Positions 14,699 to 22,925 of a stretch of 24,154 bases of DNA are shown here, piece after piece (position 1 is the stretch's first letter; each line of letters begins with the position of its first letter). The DNA lies in contig JAEWPQ010000122.1 in assembly GCA_023460575.1 (NCBI GenBank), forward strand, positions 1 to 24,154, written 5' to 3'. Under the pieces are notes generated by a model. The model was not told the origin of the DNA, did no database searches, and saw only the letters and a list, made by a program, of their open reading frames with translations. The stretch comes from Bacillota bacterium. GTDB lineage: Bacteria > Bacillota > Clostridia > Lachnospirales > Lachnospiraceae. The position numbers and the translations under genes were made by a program.

Positions 14699-15990
14699 TA
14701 GCCTACTTTTAATTTAAATTTCTGAGCCTCTTTTTCTGAGTCCACCTTCTCAATCATGGCACCCAGTCCCTGAAGCTTATCTTCAAAGCATTCATAACCT
14801 CTTTGAATATAACCGATTTCATCCACTACGGTATATCCATCTGCTGCAAGACCGGCAATCACCAGCGCTGCTCCTGCACGTAAGTCCGGAGCATTCACGA
14901 AGGCTCCGGTTAAACCGGCTACACCGTCAATAACAGCTACGTTGCCTTCCACCTTTACGTTGGCTCCCATGCGGGACAGCTCATCCACATAGCGGAAGCG
15001 GTTCTCAAATATACTCTCAGTCACTACACTGGTACCGCCTGCCAGAGCCAGTGTTACTGCCATCTGAGGCTGCATATCAGTGGGGAATCCCGGATAAGGA
15101 AGTGTCTTGATATCTGTATGCTTCTGATTGGTTTTTCCCACTACACGGACTGCATCATCAAATTCCACCACTTCACAACCCATCTCAAGAAGCTTGGCCG
15201 AAATGGCTTCTAAGTGCCTGGGAATCACATTCTTTACCATAACATCGCCCCGTGTAATTGCTGCTGCGCACATAAATGTGCCTGCCTCAATCTGGTCGGG
15301 AATAATGGAATATTCCGTTCCGTGAAGTCTGGAAACGCCTTTGATTCGAATGGTATCGGTACCGGCCCCCTTAATATTGGCGCCCATACTGTTTAAAAAG
15401 TTAGCCACGTCAACCACGTGAGGTTCCTTTGCAACGTTCTCCAGAATGGTCTGTCCTTCTGCCAGGGTTGCAGCCATCATAATGTTGATGGTAGCTCCTA
15501 CACTGACCACATCAAGATAGATATGGCTTGCTACAAGATCAATCGCGTGGGCAATCACTGCTCCCCGTTCAATCTTAACATCGGCTCCCAGTGCACGAAA
15601 GCCCTTTAAATGCTGGTCAATAGGTCTGCTTCCAATGTTGCAGCCTCCCGGAAGGGGAACCTGGGCACTTTTATATTTTCCAAGCATCGCTCCGATAAAA
15701 TAGTACGAAGCTCTGATTCTGCGGATATATTCATCATCAACCGATACTTCACGGATTGTCTGTCCATTGATACGAACCGTATGTCTGTCAATCCGCTCCA
15801 CTGTCGCTCCGATTTCTTCGATTGCTTCCAGTAACACGTTAATATCTCTCACATCAGGCAGATTATCAATCAGCACATCCTCATCTGTCATGATAGCTGC
15901 TGCCAGAATTCCCAAAGCGGCATTCTTGGCTCCCCCTATGGTCACTTCTCCAACCAGGGGATTACCGCCTTTCATAATATACTGCTCCAT
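14698..15990 (-). CDS. murA: UDP-N-acetylglucosamine 1-carboxyvinyltransferase
   Basis: A 430-residue enzyme of the EPSP-synthase/MurA fold, catalysing the first committed step of peptidoglycan synthesis: enolpyruvyl transfer from PEP to UDP-GlcNAc. The K22-N23 pair (G-G-A-K-N-A) and the catalytic C117 in L-P-G-G-C-N-I-G-S-R-P-I-D are present. Cysteine, not aspartate, at this site is the fosfomycin-sensitive form in characterised enzymes. The ATG at 15990 is preceded by AGAGGTG. It has its own promoter, just after the large hypothetical gene. Whether it is the main MurA or a second paralogue (MurZ) cannot be told from one copy. Confidence 0.97.
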   Translation of the reverse strand: MEQYIMKGGNPLVGEVTIGGAKNAALGILAAAIMTDEDVLIDNLPDVRDINVLLEAIEEIGATVERIDRHTVRINGQTIREVSVDDEYIRRIRASYYFIGAMLGKYKSAQVPLPGGCNIGSRPIDQHLKGFRALGADVKIERGAVIAHAIDLVASHIYLDVVSVGATINIMMAATLAEGQTILENVAKEPHVVDVANFLNSMGANIKGAGTDTIRIKGVSRLHGTEYSIIPDQIEAGTFMCAAAITRGDVMVKNVIPRHLEAISAKLLEMGCEVVEFDDAVRVVGKTNQKHTDIKTLPYPGFPTDMQPQMAVTLALAGGTSVVTESIFENRFRYVDELSRMGANVKVEGNVAVIDGVAGLTGAFVNAPDLRAGAALVIAGLAADGYTVVDEIGYIQRGYECFEDKLQGLGAMIEKVDSEKEAQKFKLKVG

Positions 15991-16055
15991 TTCACACCTC
16001 TGACTATCATTTTATCTATTACAATTCTCTTAATTTTTAACATTCGCCTTTCATG

Positions 16056-16083
16056 ATTATAACATATCTTACGAATTTGTAAA
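16056..16083 (-). promoter_or_regulatory. murA promoter
   Basis: Minus-strand TTTACA (16083-16078), 16 bp, TATAAT (16061-16056), with an extended -10 TG one base upstream (TGTTATAAT). It lies about 66 bp before the murA ATG and 15 bp or less after the stop codon of the upstream gene. Confidence 0.75.
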
Positions 16084-16097
16084 GAGAACGCATTTTC

Positions 16098-18572
16098 TTA
16101 TTCAAAAAATACTCCGCAGACAAAATCATTTCCAAGGCCTGAAAAGTAAGCAGAGGCATCATTTAAGCCCATTTTCTGGCTGTCTTTGGTTTCCGGATTG
16201 TAGAGGGTAACATTATACTGGTCATAGCCTGATATGAGCAGAAATCCTCCCTGTCCTGTGTAAGCAGCTACCGGACAGCCCTGTCCGATGAAATAAAGGA
16301 TCTGATTTAAGGCAGCACCTCTGACGTCAATCATAAAGACACCATCTGTTAAACCGTTTTCCGCAAATCCTGCCAGATTCCGAAAGAAGGCCGCCCCTGT
16401 TTTCAATGGATCCTTCATATTTTTAGCTGGGGGCCGGTTAACACGGTTCCACAATATCTCCTGATTCTGGTCTGTTACAATACCCATCTTATCATAGGCA
16501 AGCTCCAAAGCCTTAATGAAGCTTTTACTGCTTCCCAGATAGTGACCTCCTGCATAGGCCAGAAACATGTTCTCCTGAATTTTGGGGCGGCTCTTTAATT
16601 CAACCACCTCAGATGTTTCATAGGCTACTTTTTTCGGAACTGCTATCGTTACATTCCGGCTTGTCGCTTCCTGGTCCAGCTGAACGAAGTAAATCTTTTT
16701 ACGGTCCTCTGAAGCATACCAGCCGATTCCTTTCAGTTCTTCAGCGGAAAGCTCCTGGTTGCAGACGATGGTATCCTGTCTGGAAACTGAATAGGACTGA
16801 TCCCCGTTTTTTTGAACCTGGGTTAAATGAATCCGGCTTCCGTCCACTGTAACATCCGCAATATAAGACTGATCCTGTTCATATTTTTTGACAATCGCTC
16901 CACTCTGGTCCATGATCTCAATCCGATACATGGGAGCATCCAGAACTCTTCCGTTTTGTGTCCAGATATCGCCGTCTTTTGCGATTCCGTATATGAAATC
17001 ATCGCCTACAAAGCCCAGAGGACGGAACTTATTATCCTCTCCTCCGTTGATCTCCCTTTTAATACCAGTATCTAAATCCATCAGATGTATGACACTGGCA
17101 TCGTAAACGTCACTGCCTTCCTGCCATGCAAAATGACGTTCTGTACTGCTGACTGCATAACCACCCTCAGAAAGAGAATCTGCCAGCACCATATATTCGT
17201 TGCTGTTTAAATCAATTCCATAAACCGATCTTCCGGCCATAAGGTAGAGCATTCCGTTAGTTCCTAAATGAGAAAGCTGATCCACCTCTTCCTTCAGCAT
17301 CTCAAAGGATGAAGTGACCGGTGTAAAGAAACGCTCGCCTATGGCATTCTCTCCGCTGTCATAGCGGTAAAGAGCGATTCCCATACTTCCTTCGTGAATT
17401 CCCCTGTTCATATATCCGTAAACAAGAAAATCCACATCACCGTTGTCGCTCACTGACAGAATCTTAATGTCATGCTGGTTATATCCGCTGCGTAGGCCAT
17501 CGTCTTTTCCGCTGCGGAATGAAAATACCTTTACTGCATGACCCTGTTTTTGATCATAGGTCCATAAATCCCGGTTAACTCCATAGGCAATACAATTTCC
17601 TCCGGGACTTTTCTTCGTCTGTACTTCATCAGCGTTGGTAATTCCCAGTGTAATCCGCTTTCCTGAAAACAGTTCTTTCTGTCCGGAAAAGATCTGATTC
17701 GTACTTCGTTCAAAGTCCATCAGATAAATGCGCCGGCTGTCCCATTTCATCGTGAACGAATCTTCCACTTCATAAATCTCTCTGTCATCCCCCTGGCCTG
17801 TCCGCGCCGCCTGATACTCCAGGCTGACACTGCACATCACGCCGTCTAAATCCTTCAGCGTAGCCCGTATTTCCCCTACCGGCTCCATCGTCAGTCCTCC
17901 CCATGTGAGCTGGGAAAAGCTGGACCGGATAGACACATGTCCAAGAGAACTGTTATCCTCGGAATTACTTGTCTCAAGATATGTGGTTAAATCTCTTGCC
18001 TGATCATAGTGAAATGTCTTGGTCGTGAAATCTACGGCAAAATCAATCATATCCTTCGCATTGGTACTATCTGTCCACATGATCCGGGTGTAATAATAAA
18101 GTGTTCCGTTCTCCGAAGTATCCAGAGTAAGTATCAGTATATATTCCTTATCTTTTGTCAGCAGATTCTGTATGGGAAGCGCAGCCTTTACTGTTCCATC
18201 TTCCTGATCCCACTTGCTTAGACTGGTCCGTTCCACCAGACGGCTTAAATCAAGACTGCGCACTTCATACTGAATGCCGGTTATACTTCCGTTATAATCT
18301 GCGATTCCCAGGCTTAAACTCCTGTCCTGCGGAAGAACGGTAAGGGCTTCTCTTGATACGGTCTGTGCCATATCCTGAACATAGCCGTGCAGCAGATTCA
18401 TCTTTCTTCCGAAGATATCCGCGTAAACAACAGGAAGTGAAGCCTCATCCATGGAGGTATATACCATTACATCGCTTTTTTCCGTATTTCTCTGATTCCA
18501 CATAAAATAAACTGCGATAGCCAACAAGAATACCACAGATAAAATTCCAATCTTTTTAGCCAAACGATTCAT
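16098..18572 (-). CDS. large membrane-anchored protein with C-terminal degenerate C39-like domain
   Basis: An 824-residue protein with no assigned function. Residues about 6-26 form one hydrophobic anchor after a basic start, so the rest is probably outside the cell. The middle (about 240-640) has irregular strand-rich repeats (Y-G-I-D-L-N-S-N, I-H-L-M-D-L-D-T-G) suggestive of a beta-propeller. The last 150 residues resemble the C39-like peptidase fold: G-C-P-V-A-A-Y ... S-G-Y-D-x-Y-N-V-T-L-Y-N-P. The position of the catalytic His is Gly-Gly-Phe, and Leu-Gly-Ser-Ser stands where the Cys-Gly-Pro nucleophile would be, so it is probably not a protease. I chose the second ATG (18572), with AAGGA 8 nt upstream. 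It precedes murA on the same strand, hinting at an envelope role. Confidence 0.75.
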   Translation of the reverse strand: MNRLAKKIGILSVVFLLAIAVYFMWNQRNTEKSDVMVYTSMDEASLPVVYADIFGRKMNLLHGYVQDMAQTVSREALTVLPQDRSLSLGIADYNGSITGIQYEVRSLDLSRLVERTSLSKWDQEDGTVKAALPIQNLLTKDKEYILILTLDTSENGTLYYYTRIMWTDSTNAKDMIDFAVDFTTKTFHYDQARDLTTYLETSNSEDNSSLGHVSIRSSFSQLTWGGLTMEPVGEIRATLKDLDGVMCSVSLEYQAARTGQGDDREIYEVEDSFTMKWDSRRIYLMDFERSTNQIFSGQKELFSGKRITLGITNADEVQTKKSPGGNCIAYGVNRDLWTYDQKQGHAVKVFSFRSGKDDGLRSGYNQHDIKILSVSDNGDVDFLVYGYMNRGIHEGSMGIALYRYDSGENAIGERFFTPVTSSFEMLKEEVDQLSHLGTNGMLYLMAGRSVYGIDLNSNEYMVLADSLSEGGYAVSSTERHFAWQEGSDVYDASVIHLMDLDTGIKREINGGEDNKFRPLGFVGDDFIYGIAKDGDIWTQNGRVLDAPMYRIEIMDQSGAIVKKYEQDQSYIADVTVDGSRIHLTQVQKNGDQSYSVSRQDTIVCNQELSAEELKGIGWYASEDRKKIYFVQLDQEATSRNVTIAVPKKVAYETSEVVELKSRPKIQENMFLAYAGGHYLGSSKSFIKALELAYDKMGIVTDQNQEILWNRVNRPPAKNMKDPLKTGAAFFRNLAGFAENGLTDGVFMIDVRGAALNQILYFIGQGCPVAAYTGQGGFLLISGYDQYNVTLYNPETKDSQKMGLNDASAYFSGLGNDFVCGVFFE

Positions 18573-18610
18573 ATAAAACATCCTTTATTTTTCCAATTTT
18601 AATCTTCTTT

Positions 18611-18639
18611 ATTGTATACAATAATGGACAAAACTACAA
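18611..18639 (-). promoter_or_regulatory. possible promoter of the large hypothetical gene
   Basis: Minus-strand TTGTAG (18639-18634), 17 bp, TACAAT (18616-18611). The -10 lies within a perfect 12-bp palindrome, ATTGTATACAAT (18611-18622), which could be an operator or simply AT-rich chance. Confidence 0.35.
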
Positions 18640-18703
18640 TGAAAACTTTCTTAAACATTCGTTAATTGACGAAAAAACCGGTTGGCATGAATTCCATCCT
18701 TTT

Positions 18704-19171
18704 TTAACTGTTGATATTCTTAAACTGTTCCGCCAGCTGATAGGAAGTACCTTCTCTGGTAATAACAAAGATAGTATTGTTCCCGGCTATGGTTCCTACG
18801 ATTTCATTCCAGCCCAATTCATCGATAACCGTACATACAGAAGCCGCCATGCCTGGCTCACAGTCAATAACAACCACATTCCCTGACTGCTCCACTGCCC
18901 TGACTGCCATGGAAAACAGTACAAAAAGCCTGTGGGAAATCTGGTGTCTGGATATAATACCGCTTTGAATATATCCTTCCCCGTTTACTCCCTTTATCAA
19001 ATTCATCTCACGGATATCCCTGGATAAGGTCGCCTGGGTGACGTCAATCCCCTCCCTGCTTAAATATTCCTTAAGCATCGTCTGTGTCGTGATGGGCTGC
19101 TTTCTGATCAATTTAAGGATTGTCTTCTGACGCCTGCTTTTTACATTTTCTTTTTCTAATTCATTCACCAT
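18704..19171 (-). CDS. argR: arginine repressor ArgR
   Basis: A 155-residue protein of normal ArgR/AhrC length. The N-terminal winged HTH (about 12-78) contains T-Q-A-T-L-S-R-D-I, the family's DNA-recognition signature. The C-terminal half has G-T-I-A-G-N-N-T-I-F-V, matching the arginine-binding and oligomerisation segment, normally G-T-x-A-G-x-D/N-T. Known members are hexamers that bind ARG boxes in the presence of arginine, repressing biosynthesis and, in several Firmicutes, activating arginine catabolism. It lies 21 bp after the tRNA-binding gene and completes the regulatory tail of the arginine cluster. No convincing terminator follows it. Confidence 0.95.
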   Translation of the reverse strand: MVNELEKENVKSRRQKTILKLIRKQPITTQTMLKEYLSREGIDVTQATLSRDIREMNLIKGVNGEGYIQSGIISRHQISHRLFVLFSMAVRAVEQSGNVVVIDCEPGMAASVCTVIDELGWNEIVGTIAGNNTIFVITREGTSYQLAEQFKNINS

Positions 19172-19192
19172 GTTCCCCTTTTACCTGTCCGC

Positions 19193-19537
19193 TTAAAGAA
19201 TATCAACTCCAGCTTCCATGTCACGGTCCGGAACCATAAAGGCCACATTCCCTTCCCGATCCTCCGCCACCATAAGCAGCCCTTCCGATTTCATTCCTGC
19301 TATCCTGGTTGATTTCACATTTTCCAGAACCATGACTTTTTTTCCGATAACTTCCTTGGTTTCATAATATCCTTTAAGACCGGACAGGATCTGACATGTC
19401 TTATCCCCAACCTCCACCTGAAAGCATAAAAGCCGGTTTGACTGATTTACTTCCATGCATTTCACAATCTTTCCAACTTTAAATTTCATTTTAAACAGAT
19501 GATCACATGACACATACTCTTCTCTCTGGTACTCCAT
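19193..19537 (-). CDS. free-standing tRNA-binding domain protein (EMAP/CsaA-like)
   Basis: A 114-residue protein consisting almost wholly of an OB-fold tRNA-binding domain (about 13-110). The order F-K-V-G-K-I-V, L-L-x-F-Q-V-E-V-G, I-L-S-G-L-K-x-Y-Y, V-G-K-K-V-M-V-L-E-N-V and M-K-S-E-G-L-L-M-V-A-E-D matches the C-terminal domain of bacterial methionyl-tRNA synthetase and CsaA/Trbp111. It lacks any catalytic synthetase part. The ATG at 19537 has GAGGG upstream. It lies 21 bp after the AraC gene and 21 bp before argR, so the three are probably co-transcribed. Whether it binds tRNA, acts as a chaperone, or reports on aminoacylation in the arginine context is open. Confidence 0.82.
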   Translation of the reverse strand: MEYQREEYVSCDHLFKMKFKVGKIVKCMEVNQSNRLLCFQVEVGDKTCQILSGLKGYYETKEVIGKKVMVLENVKSTRIAGMKSEGLLMVAEDREGNVAFMVPDRDMEAGVDIL

Positions 19538-19558
19538 CCTTTTCCCTCTCTTTTTACA

Positions 19559-20803
19559 TCAATTGACAAGCACTGCCTGAGCTGCCCGAAACTCATTGGG
19601 CAGAATATGCCTGAGCTTTATAAAGTTTCTGCGAAATGTCTTTACCGTTCCATAGCCTACTTCTATGGCAATATCAGTAATAGATTGATCCGTATCAAGA
19701 AGCAGTTCACAGGATTTATCAATCCTCATCCGGTTCACAAAATCAGAAAAATTGCATTCTACCTGCATCATTAAATGCCGGTTCATCTCCTCTATGGAAA
19801 TGCCGAATTTTTCTGAGATTTCCAGCGCCTGTATTTCCTCCTGATAATTTCTGGAGATATATTCCACCAGCTGGTAAGCCATCTTTTTCTCTTCTATATT
19901 AGTTATGTTCAAAACCCTTTGATAGGTCCTGCGATAATCGCTGATCTTATTTTCCATACGGTAGGAGAACACCTTGGATATATGTGCTGCATCCACATAC
20001 CCAAGAACAGGTGCTATTTCCTCCAATGTCATATCCGTATAGAGTAAATAATTGATTGTTTTTACAATCCGCATTTCACTGACCAGCTCATGAAATGCAA
20101 GACCTGTCTTTTCAAAGATATACATTCGGACCGATGATCTGCTTAAATAAAACTGTTTAGCTATTCTCTCCAGTGTAATCTTCTCTCCCAGATGCATGTA
20201 GATGTAACGTAACATCAGCAGCCGGTTATCCTCTGAACCGTTTTTTATACATATCTTTTTATCCCTGTTATCAATCACCCGGCAAAATGCAATAATCAAT
20301 GAAGAAACAAGCATAATTATATTTATCTCCTGATAGGATCTTCTTTCCCTAAAATCCATTACAGATTCCACCCCTGTCTCTTCCCTGATTTTAAGAAACA
20401 GATATCCAACCTCTTCTCTCATTTCCTCCGTAAGATACGCATAGGGAGTTTCTTCCAGTTTCTTTAATACAGAAACTGGATCTGACAGCGAAGAAGAGGA
20501 TTTGATTGTTTCCGCCACCACATCATAATTATATTTAACAATTTCAAAGCTTAAGACCTCTTCCACCTCTACGATCTGTGTGCACTCCCATGGCAGTATG
20601 GAAAGCAATACCCCTGATTTTAGTTCATATCGTTCCCTGTCTACCTCAATTCTGCCTTTTCCTTCTCTCACTAAAATGAATCTCGGACTTTTGTGATACA
20701 ACGGCAAAGTTCTTTCCGCGATTGTTTCGTAATCAAAGGTGCATATTTTTTTTATATCTATCTTTGAGCAGAAATGTGACTGCAGCTCAATATACTCCTT
20801 CAT
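19559..20803 (-). CDS. AraC family regulator with two tandem AraC DNA-binding domains
   Basis: A 414-residue regulator with an N-terminal cupin-like region (about 25-95), a helical linker, and then two complete AraC-type HTH domains: residues about 195-293 and about 310-408. Each shows the E-x-I-A-x-x-x-x-x-S-x-x-x-x-x-x-F/L pattern and a second helix-turn-helix (E-E-I-A-P-V-L-G-Y-V-D and T-D-I-A-I-E-V-G-Y-G-T). Ordinary family members have one such domain and about 280-300 residues. The reading frame is continuous, so this is a genuine duplication or fusion. ATG 20803 follows AAGGA with 9 nt. It comes directly after the arginine deiminase genes and before the tRNA-binding gene and argR, suggesting control of arginine catabolism. 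The ligand is unknown. Confidence 0.85.
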   Translation of the reverse strand: MKEYIELQSHFCSKIDIKKICTFDYETIAERTLPLYHKSPRFILVREGKGRIEVDRERYELKSGVLLSILPWECTQIVEVEEVLSFEIVKYNYDVVAETIKSSSSLSDPVSVLKKLEETPYAYLTEEMREEVGYLFLKIREETGVESVMDFRERRSYQEINIIMLVSSLIIAFCRVIDNRDKKICIKNGSEDNRLLMLRYIYMHLGEKITLERIAKQFYLSRSSVRMYIFEKTGLAFHELVSEMRIVKTINYLLYTDMTLEEIAPVLGYVDAAHISKVFSYRMENKISDYRRTYQRVLNITNIEEKKMAYQLVEYISRNYQEEIQALEISEKFGISIEEMNRHLMMQVECNFSDFVNRMRIDKSCELLLDTDQSITDIAIEVGYGTVKTFRRNFIKLRHILPNEFRAAQAVLVN

Positions 20804-20831
20804 CTTATCAAATCCTTCCAGATTTTGCGTA

Positions 20832-20853
20832 ATACGTTAATAAGTTATCGTAT
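20832..20853. promoter_or_regulatory. inverted repeat upstream of the tandem-HTH AraC gene
   Basis: A 22-bp inverted repeat, ATACGTTAA-4 bp-GTTATCGTAT region, with ATACG/CGTAT outer arms and TAA/TTA inner arms (8 of 9 positions per half). It ends 29 bp before the start codon. It could be an autoregulatory operator; no clear -35/-10 pair was recognised next to it. Confidence 0.35.
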
Positions 20854-20907
20854 ATTCATTTCTCTTATCATAATATAAGTATTTCTATTCATACCTCCAG
20901 GAAAAGT

Positions 20908-20942
20908 ATCCCATTTTACCTAATATATAAATAAAATGGGAT
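20908..20942 (-). terminator. probable terminator of the arc operon
   Basis: A perfect 11-bp stem, ATCCCATTTTA/TAAAATGGGAT (20908-20918, 20932-20942), with a 13-nt loop, 18 bp downstream of the carbamate kinase stop. On the minus strand the following ACUUUUCC is only modestly U-rich, so termination may be partial, with read-through into the AraC gene. Confidence 0.6.
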
Positions 20943-20960
20943 CGTATTTTCTCCATTAAC

Positions 20961-21899
20961 TTATTTGCTTATAATCCTTGTTCCGGCTTGACCGCTTAAA
21001 GCCACCGCCGCCTTTTCCAGAGAGCAGATAATGGATACGCCCTCTTTTTTCTGCTCTATGAATTTCATAGCAGCCTTTACCTTGGGAAGCATACTTCCTG
21101 CAGCGAAATGCCCTTCCTTCATGTACTGTTCTGCCTGTGCAAGAGTAATCTGGGAAAGATCCTCCTGATCTGGTTTCCCAAAGTGAATGGAAACCTTATC
21201 TACAGCTGTCAGTATGACAAATGCATCTGCGTTCACCAGCTCTGCCAGCTTTTCAGCCGCCAGATCCTTATCAACTACAGCGTCGACTCCATGATATGAT
21301 CCGTCTGGCTCCTTTACTACGGGAATTCCACCTCCCCCTCCTGCAATGACCACATGATGGGAATTGATCAGCGTATTTAAGGAAATTCTTTCATAGATAC
21401 TTACCGGCTGGGGGGATGCAACTACCCGGCGGTACCCGCGTCCGGAATCCTCCACATACTTCTGATCTGTTTCCTCCATCAGGCACCTGGCCTCTGCTTC
21501 ATCATAATATCTTCCTATCGGTTTCGTGGGATTATGAAAAGCCGGATCCTTTTCATCCACAATAACCTGTGTCAGCATGGTAATCACAACCGTATCCTGG
21601 ATTTGCTTCTTAACCAGCTCCTGATCAATTGCCTGCTGGAGATGATAACCGATATATCCCTGACTCATTGCTGTGCATTCAGGAAGATGCATTTCGGGGA
21701 CGATTCCTGCCTCATGACCTTTCTCAAAAGCAAGGTTGATCATTCCTACCTGGGGACCATTCCCATGGCATACAACCACCTGATATCCTGCCATCACTAT
21801 ATTCACAACTGCTTCTGCCGTAATTCTTACCCGTTCCAGCTGTTCTTCTGATGTATTGCCCAGAGCATTCCCGCCCAGCGCGATTACAATTCTTTTCAC
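20961..21899 (-). CDS. arcC: carbamate kinase
   Basis: A 312-residue enzyme of standard length. It converts carbamoyl phosphate + ADP to ATP, CO2 and ammonia, the energy-yielding last step of the arginine deiminase pathway. Motifs: I-A-L-G-G-N-A-L at the N-terminus, C-H-G-N-G-P-Q-V-G near residues 45-53, and the glycine-rich G-G-G-G-G-I-P-V in the middle. I chose GTG 21899, which has GAAAGG about 9 nt upstream and makes the protein begin M-K-R-I-V-I-A-L-G-G as in the family; an in-frame TTG at 21920 lies inside the preceding gene. It begins 14 bp after the ornithine carbamoyltransferase stop. Confidence 0.96.
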   Translation of the reverse strand: MKRIVIALGGNALGNTSEEQLERVRITAEAVVNIVMAGYQVVVCHGNGPQVGMINLAFEKGHEAGIVPEMHLPECTAMSQGYIGYHLQQAIDQELVKKQIQDTVVITMLTQVIVDEKDPAFHNPTKPIGRYYDEAEARCLMEETDQKYVEDSGRGYRRVVASPQPVSIYERISLNTLINSHHVVIAGGGGGIPVVKEPDGSYHGVDAVVDKDLAAEKLAELVNADAFVILTAVDKVSIHFGKPDQEDLSQITLAQAEQYMKEGHFAAGSMLPKVKAAMKFIEQKKEGVSIICSLEKAAVALSGQAGTRIISK

Positions 21900-21913
21900 T
21901 CTGACCAACCTTT

Positions 21914-22906
21914 CTAGCAAAGCGTTGCATACATAACAGCTTTAATGGTATGCATACGATTTTCTGCCTCATCAAATACCTTGGAATATTCTGCTTCAAA
22001 TACCTTATCTGTCGCTTCCATTTCTGCCAGACCGAATTTCTGATAGATATCCTCACCAATGGTTGTTTTTCTGTCATGGAAGGAGGGAAGGCAATGCATG
22101 AAGATGGCCTGACTGCCAGCATTTTCCATGACCTTTTCATTTACCTGATACGGGCTCAGCAGCCTGATCCGTGTGTCCCATACACTATCCGGCTCTCCCA
22201 TGGAAACCCATATATCCGTATATACAACATCAGCCCCCTTTGTTCCTTCCTGTACATCCTCCGTTAATGTGATGCTGCAATGATTTTCCGCAGCAATTTT
22301 TCTGCACACTTCGGTCAGATCTTCAGCCGGCCATAAATCCTTTGGTGCGCAGGCTGTAAAATTAATCCCCATTTTGGCACATGCCACCATTAGTGAATTT
22401 CCCATATTATTTCTGGCATCTCCCATAAAAGTAAAGTTAATTCCTTTTAAAAATCCAAAATGCTCTTCAATGGTCAGAAGGTCTGCAAGCATCTGTGTCG
22501 GGTGGAACTGATCCGTTAACCCGTTCCAGACAGGAACGCCCGCATACTGAGCAAGCCTGGTAACCAGCTCCTGGCTGTAACCCCTGTATTCAATTCCGTC
22601 GTACATTCTTCCAAGGACTCTGGCTGTATCTTCAATGCTTTCTTTTTTCCCCATCTGTGAACTGCCCGGATCAAGATATGTAACTCCCATTCCCAGATCA
22701 TTGCCAGCCACCTCAAAGGAACAACGGGTTCTTGTAGAGGTTTTTTCAAATAGAAGAACAATATTTTTTCCTATAAGATACTTATGGGGAGTGTTGCTTC
22801 TTTTCAAGTCCTTAAAATTCTTAGCAAGATCAATCAGATAACGGATTTCCTCCGGTGTAAAATCCAGTAATTTTAAATAGCTTCTGCCTCGTAAGTTAAC
22901 TGCCAT
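21914..22906 (-). CDS. arcB: ornithine carbamoyltransferase (catabolic context)
   Basis: A 330-residue transcarbamoylase. The carbamoyl-phosphate site S-T-R-T-R is at 57-61, D-Q-F-H-P-T-Q at 132-138, and the ornithine-site H-C-L-P motif at 271-274 followed by S-F-H-D. In this operon it should run in the catabolic direction, splitting citrulline to ornithine and carbamoyl phosphate. Sequence alone cannot separate catabolic ArcB from anabolic ArgF; the arcA-arcB-arcC order decides it. I chose ATG 22906 with AAGGAG 8 nt upstream, starting M-A-V-N-L-R-G; an upstream in-frame start at 22951 would overlap arcA. The arcA stop is 19 bp away. Confidence 0.95.
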   Translation of the reverse strand: MAVNLRGRSYLKLLDFTPEEIRYLIDLAKNFKDLKRSNTPHKYLIGKNIVLLFEKTSTRTRCSFEVAGNDLGMGVTYLDPGSSQMGKKESIEDTARVLGRMYDGIEYRGYSQELVTRLAQYAGVPVWNGLTDQFHPTQMLADLLTIEEHFGFLKGINFTFMGDARNNMGNSLMVACAKMGINFTACAPKDLWPAEDLTEVCRKIAAENHCSITLTEDVQEGTKGADVVYTDIWVSMGEPDSVWDTRIRLLSPYQVNEKVMENAGSQAIFMHCLPSFHDRKTTIGEDIYQKFGLAEMEATDKVFEAEYSKVFDEAENRMHTIKAVMYATLC

Positions 22907-22925
22907 TTCTTTTTCTCCTTTTTCT

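Noticed and set aside
18660..18703. Terminator after argR
   Set aside because: An AACCGGTTTTTT run is present but the preceding bases form only a broken, weak stem, so I do not call it.
21724..22140. 138-codon minus-strand open frame across the arcB/arcC junction
   Set aside because: It is out of frame with two strongly supported enzymes that cover it fully, and its residue composition is that of a shadow frame.
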